Source: Agarilytica sp045430305 (lineage in GTDB: Bacteria > Pseudomonadota > Gammaproteobacteria > Pseudomonadales > Cellvibrionaceae). From it: a stretch of 64,000 nt of DNA. This document shows positions 24,623 through 31,979 of this stretch, one piece after another. A program made the position numbers and the translations under genes. The notes under the pieces were generated by a model that did no database searches, was not told the DNA's origin, and worked only from the letters and a program-made list of their open reading frames with translations. The stretch lies in the NCBI GenBank assembly GCA_045430305.1, contig JAILXW010000001.1, forward strand, positions 1,302,001 through 1,366,000. The letters are read 5' to 3'. Numbering within the stretch: the stretch's first letter is position 1; each line of letters starts with the position of its first letter.

Positions 24623-26626
24623 GTGCAAATTCGTAAACAACTTCTCATCATTAGCCTTGTGACCCTAGCCCTTCCCTGGGTAGGCTGCCAGAGCGTACGG
24701 GAGATGGATAAAGCCCTTCGCATTGGTCAAAGTAAAGCCCTGCATGCTACAGCTCAGGCCGCTGCAGCACGGATTCAATCAGAAGAAACTCTGCAACAAG
24801 AATTTACACGCTACGATTCTGCCCTAAGCATTTATGCGCACCCCCTAGCCTCAAACATGGTACTCGACGGTTACGATGACGACTGGATAAGCCAAGGCCT
24901 TAGCACGCTTCCGTTAAACTCTAACCCCACCATAGATTTGGCTTTGGGTAGCCACGAAGACACGCTACTAGGCATCTTTCGTATTCAACTCAACAATATT
25001 CGCTACTTCAACCCTACTGAAACCAGCTTAGAAGAGGTGACCCATCTACTGATAGCGAATAAACAAGAGCGTTTTGCCATTTTCGCCAACGGTCCCGGGC
25101 CTGCCACGGTTGTGCGCTTGGCTTCAGATCAAACAAAAAACCAGCAACGCGAATATCGTATTAAAGCGCAGTGGCTTGAACGCGAGGGAGGCCTTCAAAT
25201 CGAGCTAAATATGCCGAAAGCGTGGGTTGAATCTGGCGTTTCCTTTCAGCTCGTCAAAGGTGATAAAAGTGAGGATTCTACAAAACCGAATAGCAACGCT
25301 GAGGCAGCCCACCATAGCGTGATATTCAGCTCAAATATACTCGCCGATGAGCTGGCGATATACGCTTCCAACCAATTAAAACTTTACGCGCTGGGCCAAG
25401 ACCGGCACTTTCTCGCCAGCGCGGGCCAAGCTGGTTTTAACCAAGAATCAAACGAGTCACACGGGCTATTAACCTGGCTTTTTTCATTCGCGTTGGGCAA
25501 TCGCGACCTTGCAGACCTACCCCGAGTAAATCAAGACGGTAGGCTTATTATTGAGCAAGAACTCGCAGCGAGCGATTCAGCCTATTGGTACAGTGTAGGT
25601 TCGCACCCGGTTACCCGAATAAGCATTCCTTTGGCATCCAAAGACGGTGAGAATCTCGGGTTTATTTTGGCGGAACAAAGCACCCAGGCTTTGGCTAACA
25701 GTAGTGATGTGTTCAGCAAAATCCTCGCGTATTCCTTTCTCGCTGCGACCCTGGCAGCGCTGAGTTTGGTGGTATACGCCTCGTGGCTCTCTATTCGTAT
25801 TCGTAAACTTAGTCACGCTGCGTCCCACGCGATTAGCGAAAGCGGCAAAATCAACGAACACTTCCCAATATTCCGCTCACAAGATGAATTGGGCGAACTG
25901 TCGAGAAACTACGCGCACCTACTCGCCCGCTTGCGCGAATACACGAATTACTTGAGAACCTTGTCGAGCAAGCTTTCCCATGAGCTGCGCACACCATTAG
26001 CGATCGTGCGAACCTCGCTCGACAACCTCGAACACGAACCCATGGAAAAACAAGCCAAGGTCTACGCAGAACGCGCGCGCGAAGGCGCATCACGCCTCTC
26101 CAGCATTCTCAATGCCATGAGCGCAGCCAGTCGTGTAGAGCAAGCCATTGATGCCAGTGAACGTGAAATCATTCCCTGCGACAATCTACTAATAAGCCTC
26201 AAGGCAGCTTACGAAGATGTTTACCCACAAGTGCGCTTCGAGCTAAAAATCCGTAAAAATAACAAAGGCTTAAGCGTTAACGGTTCCGGTGAGCTACTCG
26301 TGCAAGCGCTAGATAAACTGATCGATAATGCCGCCGATTTCTGCCCAGAAGAGGGCCTGATCGAAATAGGGCTCTATCGCCACCAAGGCGACATCATTAT
26401 CACCATCCACAACGAGGGGCCGCCACTGCCCACACATATGCACGGGCAATTGTTTGACTCCATGGTTTCGTTACGCGACCCAAACAGCACAGAAAACAGC
26501 CATCACTTGGGGCTTGGGCTTCACATTGTGCGCTTAATCACCGACTTTCATAATGGTGAAGTTCAAGGCTACAATGTGCCCGATAACAGCGGCGTTATCT
26601 TTGAAATGCGACTTCCTGCCGCTTAA
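24623..26626 (+). CDS. pdsS: sensor histidine kinase of dedicated sortase system, PdsS
   Basis: The GTG-started 667-residue product has an N-terminal membrane anchor (L-L-I-I-S-L-V-T-L-A-L-P-W-V-G-C-Q), a roughly 340-residue periplasmic sensor region, a second membrane segment near residue 370, a HAMP-like linker, the phospho-acceptor His453 in K-L-S-H-E-L-R-T-P-L, and the ATPase with D-N-A-A-D-F-C and G-L-G-L-H-I-V. The P-W-V-G-C-Q start followed by V-R-E-M-D-K-A-L-R is characteristic of PdsS. No sortase or sortase target gene is nearby. The output is presumably through PdsR. Confidence 0.85.
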   Translation: MQIRKQLLIISLVTLALPWVGCQSVREMDKALRIGQSKALHATAQAAAARIQSEETLQQEFTRYDSALSIYAHPLASNMVLDGYDDDWISQGLSTLPLNSNPTIDLALGSHEDTLLGIFRIQLNNIRYFNPTETSLEEVTHLLIANKQERFAIFANGPGPATVVRLASDQTKNQQREYRIKAQWLEREGGLQIELNMPKAWVESGVSFQLVKGDKSEDSTKPNSNAEAAHHSVIFSSNILADELAIYASNQLKLYALGQDRHFLASAGQAGFNQESNESHGLLTWLFSFALGNRDLADLPRVNQDGRLIIEQELAASDSAYWYSVGSHPVTRISIPLASKDGENLGFILAEQSTQALANSSDVFSKILAYSFLAATLAALSLVVYASWLSIRIRKLSHAASHAISESGKINEHFPIFRSQDELGELSRNYAHLLARLREYTNYLRTLSSKLSHELRTPLAIVRTSLDNLEHEPMEKQAKVYAERAREGASRLSSILNAMSAASRVEQAIDASEREIIPCDNLLISLKAAYEDVYPQVRFELKIRKNNKGLSVNGSGELLVQALDKLIDNAADFCPEEGLIEIGLYRHQGDIIITIHNEGPPLPTHMHGQLFDSMVSLRDPNSTENSHHLGLGLHIVRLITDFHNGEVQGYNVPDNSGVIFEMRLPAA

Positions 26627-26660
26627 GACCCCACACATATGCCAAGTTGGCCTTCCACGC

Positions 26661-26688
26661 TTGACAAGCCTCTTTAAAACCGCATAAT
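26661..26688 (+). promoter_or_regulatory. sigma-70 promoter for rpsT
   Basis: TTGACA, a 16-base spacer and CATAAT lie in order about 115 bases before the rpsT start codon. The -35 box is perfect and the -10 box has five of six matches. The leader that follows is long enough for the S20 autoregulation known in enterobacteria, though that is inference here. Confidence 0.75.
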
Positions 26689-26804
26689 ACCGCGTCCTTA
26701 AATCGGCCATTGGGGCTGATAGCCCGTGAATTTACGAACGCGAAAGCGGATTGAATACGCGGTTAATAGACTGAATTCCAAGATTTCTTATAGGAGCAAC
26801 TACT

Positions 26805-27071
26805 GTGGCAAACTCCCCACAAGCGAAAAAGCGCGCGCGTCAGAACGACAAGGCCCGCAAACACAACGCTAGCCTGCGCTCCATGGTTCGCACCTATCTT
26901 AAAAAAGTAGTTGCAGCGATCGAAGCGGGTAACGCAGAAGAAGCTAAAAAAGCATACGATGTAGCAGTTCCAGTGCTAGACCGCATGGCTGACAAAGGCA
27001 TCCTTCACAAGAACAAAGCAGCTCGTCATAAGAGCCGTTTGAATGCGCAAATCAAAACTCTTGCCGCATAA
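26805..27071 (+). CDS. rpsT: 30S ribosomal protein S20
   Basis: The 88-residue basic product begins M-A-N-S-P-Q-A-K-K-R-A-R-Q and has the S20 core K-A-R-K-H-N-A-S-L-R-S-M-V-R-T, ending H-K-N-K-A-A-R-H-K-S-R-L. The start codon is GTG with AGGAG eight bases upstream; a non-ATG start is common for rpsT and is linked to its autoregulation. It is monocistronic, between its own promoter and a strong terminator. Confidence 0.97.
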   Translation: MANSPQAKKRARQNDKARKHNASLRSMVRTYLKKVVAAIEAGNAEEAKKAYDVAVPVLDRMADKGILHKNKAARHKSRLNAQIKTLAA

Positions 27072-27092
27072 ACACAATGCTTTCGTAGAAAA

Positions 27093-27118
27093 ACCGGCTA
27101 ACCAGCCGGTTTTTTTTT
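27093..27118 (+). terminator. rho-independent terminator of rpsT
   Basis: ACCGGCT and AGCCGGT pair around an AACC loop, followed directly by an unbroken T run of eight, 22 bases after the rpsT stop codon. Confidence 0.96.
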
Positions 27119-27350
27119 ACCTGCTCTCATAGCTGCCCCACGAAAACCCCAACGCCACGAAAACCACAACGCGACCAAAACCGCCGAGGTAGAGAGGCGT
27201 TCAGGAACGAGTAAATTGGTGAAGTACAAAAAGAAGTCGGGTACAATCGCGCCAAGTTGCGCTTACTTGATAAGCCCATTTTTGATTTCACCTAAGGCCA
27301 GTGTATAAACGCGGGCCACCCCACTAACATCAGATCAAAATCAGCTGCAC

Positions 27351-28397
27351 ATGCTAGGCATATCGGAACGCACAAAGGCAGAAGAGAACAATATCTTCTG
27401 CGAATACAGTACGGACACACTTGATGCTCGGTTAGCTTCCCGCTATACCCTCGCGGCGATTCATTTTGAAACCACTGCCCCAAATAACTCTGATGCGCCA
27501 ATAGAGCCTCCGTCAAACCCGAATCAAACCAATTGCGGGCTAAAATGGCTGCCAGGCAACCAAGCCCCGTCACCGATTGAAGTGATTCGCAGCGCATCCG
27601 AGGTGACTCGTGGTCGAGAGAACAATATTCTCTGGAGCGAAAATGGCGACTACATGTTTTGCGCTCTTAGCACTAGTGACAGTGAAGAGATTGAAGCTCT
27701 GGCAGAGCAAAGCTACTTAAGCATGCTGGCGTTTATCGAAGCCAAAGGCTACCCCCATATATTGCGCGCCTGGAATTATTTCGATCGGATTAACCAGGGC
27801 GAAGGTGACAAAGAGCGTTACAGGCGCTTTTGTGTTGGCCGCCACAAAGCTTTTGAAAACACCACGAACCAGGCCCACTTAAATGTGTACCCTTCAGCGA
27901 GTGCGGTCGGCTGCGATGGTAAAGGGCTATTTATTTACCTAGTTGCCAGCAAAACACCCGGCGCACATTTTGAAAACCCCGAACAAGTCAGCGCGTTTCA
28001 CTACCCGCGTACCTACGGCCCCAAAAGCCCGAGCTTCGCACGCGCAACACTTCAACGCCTTAGTGATACTGAATCACGCATCTATATTTCTGGTACCGCC
28101 AGCATTAAAGGCCACGAAACACAACATCCAAACCAAACGAATCATCAAATCGATGTCAGCATCGACAACATTGAGCGATTAATCAAACACGTTCAAAGCT
28201 CTGCTCAACCCAATAGCACCGCATCTATAGAGATGCTGAAAGTGTATGTGCGCCACGAACACGAACTCGACCTCATTCGCACAAAGGTTGAAGCCCACTT
28301 TAAAGGCGTGCCTATTTGTTATTGCCGAGGCGACATTTGCCGCAACGACCTCAACGTGGAAATCGATGGAATCTGCCACCTAAGGGCAAACACGTGA
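27351..28397 (+). CDS. chorismatase, FkbO/Hyg5/XanB2-like
   Basis: The 348-residue product matches the chorismatase family. It has R-A-W-N-Y-F-D-R-I-N-Q-G-E-G near residue 145, E-R-Y-R-R-F-C-V-G-R-H-K-A-F, and the closing motif G-D-I-C-R-N-D-L-N-V-E-I-D-G, whose Glu belongs to the active site in relatives. These enzymes split chorismate into hydroxybenzoate or dihydrodihydroxybenzoate plus pyruvate. In xanthomonadin producers XanB2 supplies 3- and 4-hydroxybenzoate. Here the gene heads the aryl polyene cluster, so starter supply is the likely job. Which isomer is made cannot be read from sequence. Its TGA overlaps the next start (GTGA). Confidence 0.88.
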   Translation: MLGISERTKAEENNIFCEYSTDTLDARLASRYTLAAIHFETTAPNNSDAPIEPPSNPNQTNCGLKWLPGNQAPSPIEVIRSASEVTRGRENNILWSENGDYMFCALSTSDSEEIEALAEQSYLSMLAFIEAKGYPHILRAWNYFDRINQGEGDKERYRRFCVGRHKAFENTTNQAHLNVYPSASAVGCDGKGLFIYLVASKTPGAHFENPEQVSAFHYPRTYGPKSPSFARATLQRLSDTESRIYISGTASIKGHETQHPNQTNHQIDVSIDNIERLIKHVQSSAQPNSTASIEMLKVYVRHEHELDLIRTKVEAHFKGVPICYCRGDICRNDLNVEIDGICHLRANT

Positions 28398-29251
28398 AGA
28401 TCATTTCAGCCGGCTCTCAGCGTGTTAACTACTGGTGGCGCGTGTTCGCCACAGGATTGTCTTTCGCGGTATTCGGCTTGGGCGGCCCTATTATCGCGGG
28501 CACACTTGCACTTGTTTTACTGGTTATTCCCATGTCGGAACAACGGCGTTGCGAACTGTCCCGCAACACCATCAGGTCTGCATTTAGACGTTACATTCAA
28601 TTTATGAAAGCCTGCGGCTTACTTACCTACGAAATTCAAGGTGCGCAGCACATGCCTCAAGGCGGACAGCTTGTCATAGCTAACCACCCCAGCCTGTTAG
28701 ATGTAGTGTTTTTAATGGCGCTTATCGACGGGTCTAACTGTATCGTACGAGATGGCCTACTGCGAAACCGCTTTACTCGCTCGCCTATCTCTGCCGCGAG
28801 ATTTATACGTAATAACGACCCCAACCTAGTTGAAAACAGCAAAGCCTCACTTGCTCGAAAAGAACGCCTTATTATATTCCCCGAAGGTACTCGTAGCCGC
28901 CCAGGCGAACCCTATAAATTTCAGCGCGGCGCAGCCAACATTGCTTTGCACGCACAATGCGATATAGCGCCCGTTCTTATAAATTGCTCACCAGCTACGC
29001 TAATGAAACATCAGAAGTGGTACAATATTCCCTACAAACCACCACATTTTGTGATCGCGTTTCAATCGCCATTTGACATTGCCCCATATGCTAACCAGAT
29101 TGACAACGACGTACCTCAATGCAAAGTCGCTCGGCAATTAACACGTGACTTAGTGAGCTATTACAAAGAAAAGACACAAGCCTTTAATGAGGCTATATAT
29201 ACCCGCTCAAGCACTTCAAATTGTGAACAACACATTAGCGAAGCGACATAA
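28394..29251 (+). CDS. 1-acyl-sn-glycerol-3-phosphate acyltransferase-like (aryl polyene cluster)
   Basis: Translation most likely starts at the GTG overlapping the chorismatase stop, giving 285 residues. The N-terminus has a membrane segment (residues about 18-45). The PlsC-type motifs are A-N-H-P-S-L-L-D (H-x4-D, His98) and F-P-E-G-T-R-S near residue 159. In aryl polyene clusters an acyltransferase of this kind (ApeD-like) is thought to help attach the polyene to a lipid. General phospholipid synthesis is less likely because of the tight coupling to chorismatase. Confidence 0.85.
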   Translation: MKIISAGSQRVNYWWRVFATGLSFAVFGLGGPIIAGTLALVLLVIPMSEQRRCELSRNTIRSAFRRYIQFMKACGLLTYEIQGAQHMPQGGQLVIANHPSLLDVVFLMALIDGSNCIVRDGLLRNRFTRSPISAARFIRNNDPNLVENSKASLARKERLIIFPEGTRSRPGEPYKFQRGAANIALHAQCDIAPVLINCSPATLMKHQKWYNIPYKPPHFVIAFQSPFDIAPYANQIDNDVPQCKVARQLTRDLVSYYKEKTQAFNEAIYTRSSTSNCEQHISEAT

Positions 29252-29325
29252 AGCGGGCAAAAAACTAGATAAGCATAATACAGCGTATTATTTACATTAT
29301 TCGAAAAGTTTGAGAGCTAACCCAA

Positions 29326-29592
29326 ATGGAATCAAAAGAGTCAATATACCAGCACCTTCAAGAAATACTCGCGGAGCTTTTTGAAGTTGAGAAAAGCGAA
29401 ATAACGCCAGAGTCACGACTTTATGAAGACTTGGATATCGACAGTATTGACGCTGTCGATATGATTGTGAAACTCAAAACCTACACCAAAAAACGCTTAG
29501 AGCCTTCTGACTTTAAAAGCGTTAGAACAGTACAAGATGTTGTAGATGCTATTTACGCACTATTAAATGAAGAAGAAAAGACAGACAAATAA
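29326..29592 (+). CDS. acyl carrier protein 1 (aryl polyene cluster)
   Basis: The 88-residue acidic product has the phosphopantetheine site D-I-D-S-I-D-A-V-D with Ser40, preceded by the usual Y-E-D-L. It is one of two ACPs in the cluster, as in characterised aryl polyene systems (ApeE and ApeF). It would carry the growing chain on the plus-strand half. It starts 74 bases after the acyltransferase stop and has no close sequence likeness to the second ACP beyond the site itself. Confidence 0.92.
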   Translation: MESKESIYQHLQEILAELFEVEKSEITPESRLYEDLDIDSIDAVDMIVKLKTYTKKRLEPSDFKSVRTVQDVVDAIYALLNEEEKTDK

Positions 29593-29671
29593 CAAACCAA
29601 AGCATCAGGTAGTGCAGAATAAATAACTGCGCAAAAACTTTAAAAACAACACCATTCGCGAACGCGTCTTT

Positions 29672-30031
29672 ATGGAAACAGTTGACACACCAAGCGTCAT
29701 ATCGCAACTGGAAAGCAATACAGCGAATGGACAGCACGTCTGTTATGACTTAGATGTTAACGCTTCGATTAATCCATTTTCTGGTCATTTCCCTGGCTTC
29801 CCTATTCTTCCCGGTGTTGTTCAAATTCACTGGGTGATGCATTTTGCAACGCTAAAAGGCTGGGCTTCGCGCGTTAAGCGTATCGACCGTTTAAAGTTCA
29901 CGCACCCTATTTTTCCAGATAAAAAAACGCAGTTAAACATTGGCTTTAACGCCGAAACCTCCACAATCGAATTTAAATATACCAGTGACGGCAACGTCTG
30001 CTCTTCAGGAAAAGTGATTCTGGACGTTTAA
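29672..30031 (+). CDS. ApeI-like hotdog dehydratase
   Basis: The 119-residue product is a short hotdog protein with F-S-G-H-F-P-G-F-P-I-L-P-G-V-V-Q-I-H. His39 sits where FabZ has its catalytic His, but the FabZ Glu (L-I-L-E-A) is replaced by His in this copy. ApeI-type proteins of aryl polyene clusters share this short form and act with an ApeP partner to dehydrate 3-hydroxyacyl-ACP. Its stop codon overlaps the glycosyltransferase start by one base (TAATG). Confidence 0.8.
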   Translation: METVDTPSVISQLESNTANGQHVCYDLDVNASINPFSGHFPGFPILPGVVQIHWVMHFATLKGWASRVKRIDRLKFTHPIFPDKKTQLNIGFNAETSTIEFKYTSDGNVCSSGKVILDV

Positions 30032-30759
30032 TGTTTAAACCTTGCGCCATCATACCTATATACAACCACTGCTTGAAAATCGAAGAAATCGTCGATTATT
30101 TTTGTGCCCAAGCACTCCCGTGTTTTTTACTTGACGACGGCAGTAATAAAGAATGTGCCGAAGTGCTAAAGAAGCTAGGTCATTTAAATGGGGTAGAACT
30201 TATACGCTGGGATGAAAACAGAGGCAAAGGCGCAGTCGTATGCGACGGCCTAAAACGCGTTTATGAAAGCGGTTTTACCCATGCCCTTCAAATTGATGCC
30301 GATGGACAGCACGACCTAAACGATATTGAGGCAATGCTTGCGTTGGCACAAGCGTTTCCAGAAGATGTTGTTTCTGCCGCCCGCCCCTATAGCGAAATGC
30401 CTAAATCCCGCCGCCAAGGTAGAAAAATCACTGACTTTTGGGTCTGGGTAAACACACTTTCTGGCAGCATTAAAGACTCCATGTGTGGTTTTCGAGTTTA
30501 CCCCTTGCCTAACACATACAAACTATTAAGCGCATCCAATATTGGTCGCCGTATGGATTTCGATACCGACATTCTGGTGAGGCTCTATTGGCAAGGCGTA
30601 AACGTGCAGCATGTACCAACAAGCATTCGTTACGATGAAAACAACACCTCCCATTTTAAAATGCTTGCCGACAACGTACGCATTTCTAAAATGCACACGC
30701 GACTATTTTTCGGCATGCTAATACGTGCTCCTCAATTAATAGCCCGAAACTTTAGCTAA
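30031..30759 (+). CDS. family 2 glycosyltransferase (aryl polyene cluster)
   Basis: The 242-residue product is a GT-A glycosyltransferase: A-I-I-P-I-Y-N-H at the N-terminus, F-L-L-D-D-G-S-N-K, N-R-G-K-G-A-V-V-C-D-G-L, the metal site Q-I-D-A-D-G-Q-H, and G-F-R-V-Y-P. It resembles dolichol-phosphate-mannose-synthase-type enzymes and the glycosyltransferase part of ApeJ. No membrane helices are fused. It probably adds a sugar or helps link the polyene to its lipid anchor in the cytoplasm; donor and acceptor are unknown. Confidence 0.87.
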   Translation: MFKPCAIIPIYNHCLKIEEIVDYFCAQALPCFLLDDGSNKECAEVLKKLGHLNGVELIRWDENRGKGAVVCDGLKRVYESGFTHALQIDADGQHDLNDIEAMLALAQAFPEDVVSAARPYSEMPKSRRQGRKITDFWVWVNTLSGSIKDSMCGFRVYPLPNTYKLLSASNIGRRMDFDTDILVRLYWQGVNVQHVPTSIRYDENNTSHFKMLADNVRISKMHTRLFFGMLIRAPQLIARNFS

Positions 30760-30785
30760 ACATTCGCCTTTAAAGGTTTACAGTC

Positions 30786-31199
30786 ATGGTAAGCGCAGAA
30801 ACTGAACTTGAAATCCCCTTCCACGACATTGACCCAATGAATGTCGCTTGGCACGGCCGCTACCCGAAATATTTTGAAATTGCCCGCAGCTGCCTGCTCG
30901 ACAAAATAGAGTTGAACTTCGAACAAATACGCGAGTTTGGTTTCATTTGCCCGATCGTAGACATGCGCATCAAATATATTCGCCCATTAACCCTAAATCA
31001 AAAAGTGCGTATACGCTGCGAGATCGTCGAGTGGGAATATCACCTAAAAATTAAATATGAGATTTTTGACAAAGAAAGCGGTCAAAAACTTTGTAAGGCC
31101 CACACCACTCAAATGAGCATTGATATAGAAACAAAAGAAACCTGCTTTGAGACACCAAGCATTCTTAAACAGCGCATCAGCGAATACAACAACGCATAA
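30786..31199 (+). CDS. acyl-ACP/CoA thioesterase, 4HBT family (ApeK-like)
   Basis: The 137-residue product is a hotdog thioesterase: F-H-D-I-D-P-M-N-V-A-W-H-G-R-Y-P-K-Y-F, with Asp16 as the likely catalytic residue, and the helix E-I-A-R-S-C-L-L-D. Aryl polyene clusters contain such an enzyme (ApeK), proposed to release or edit chains. It is 26 bases after the glycosyltransferase and 48 bases before the LolA-like gene. Confidence 0.87.
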   Translation: MVSAETELEIPFHDIDPMNVAWHGRYPKYFEIARSCLLDKIELNFEQIREFGFICPIVDMRIKYIRPLTLNQKVRIRCEIVEWEYHLKIKYEIFDKESGQKLCKAHTTQMSIDIETKETCFETPSILKQRISEYNNA

Positions 31200-31247
31200 C
31201 GGCTTGCGTAACTGCTAGCCCCCACCCACGCCCCAGAGAACAAACTA

Positions 31248-31979
31248 GTGCTAACTGCCTCACCAGAATTAAAACGATTATTTAACGCCTTGCTCTGTTT
31301 AGCGCTCTTCGTTTCTCTTTTAGCTTCAGCTTTCACACAGTCGTCAGAGCCATATTCGAGTGTACAACCCAAACCCGCACCTAACTCAGAAAAAGACATA
31401 CAAGACCTGCTTAGCCAGATCCAAAGCAGGCTGATAAAGAGTAACATTATTGACGGTTCGTTTTCTCAAGAACGGAAACTCGCAGGTTTTAGTTACAGCT
31501 TAAAATCACAAGGCAGCTTTATCTTCTGGGAAAAAAACGGGTTTTACTGGGAAATCACTCAACCCTTTTACCGTGCAACCACCTTTAGAAAAGATCGCAC
31601 AATCATTTGGTCGTCTCCAGATGAAATCGCTCACGAGAGCAAACCCAGTATTATTCAGAAACATATCAACAAAATACTTGTTGCGCTGTTGAGCGGAAAA
31701 ATATCTCATCTTGAAAAACAGTTTTCGATTGAAGAGAGCCAAGTACAAGACGATAACTGGAGCCTAACACTTCACCCAAAACAAAGTGCAATTGAAAAAC
31801 AGATTCAATCAATTTCACTGACCGGAAATACGCATATTAAAAATCTAAGCGTTATTGGAAAAGGTAATGATTCGACAGAGATAAGCTTTACCAGCCCCAA
31901 CGCTAACGAACATGCCAGCAGCGAACAGTGCAACAAGTTTTACCCAAACAACAACGCTCACTGCAACCTTAAAAGATAA
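31248..31979 (+). CDS. LolA-like outer-membrane lipid carrier (ApeL-like)
   Basis: The GTG-started 243-residue product has a hydrophobic signal-like segment at residues 12-30 and a LolA-type body: I-D-G-S-F-S-Q-E-R-K-L, G-S-F-I-F-W-E-K-N-G-F-Y-W-E-I-T-Q-P. LolA proteins carry lipidated cargo through the periplasm. In aryl polyene clusters the homologue is thought to move the pigment lipid to the outer membrane together with the MMPL exporter. The C-terminal 25 residues, overlapped by the exporter frame, look low in structure. Confidence 0.85.
   Translation: MLTASPELKRLFNALLCLALFVSLLASAFTQSSEPYSSVQPKPAPNSEKDIQDLLSQIQSRLIKSNIIDGSFSQERKLAGFSYSLKSQGSFIFWEKNGFYWEITQPFYRATTFRKDRTIIWSSPDEIAHESKPSIIQKHINKILVALLSGKISHLEKQFSIEESQVQDDNWSLTLHPKQSAIEKQIQSISLTGNTHIKNLSVIGKGNDSTEISFTSPNANEHASSEQCNKFYPNNNAHCNLKR

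Noticed and set aside
29187..29384. 65-codon frame between acyltransferase and ACP genes
   Set aside because: It overlaps both genes, and both have strong motifs in their own frames.
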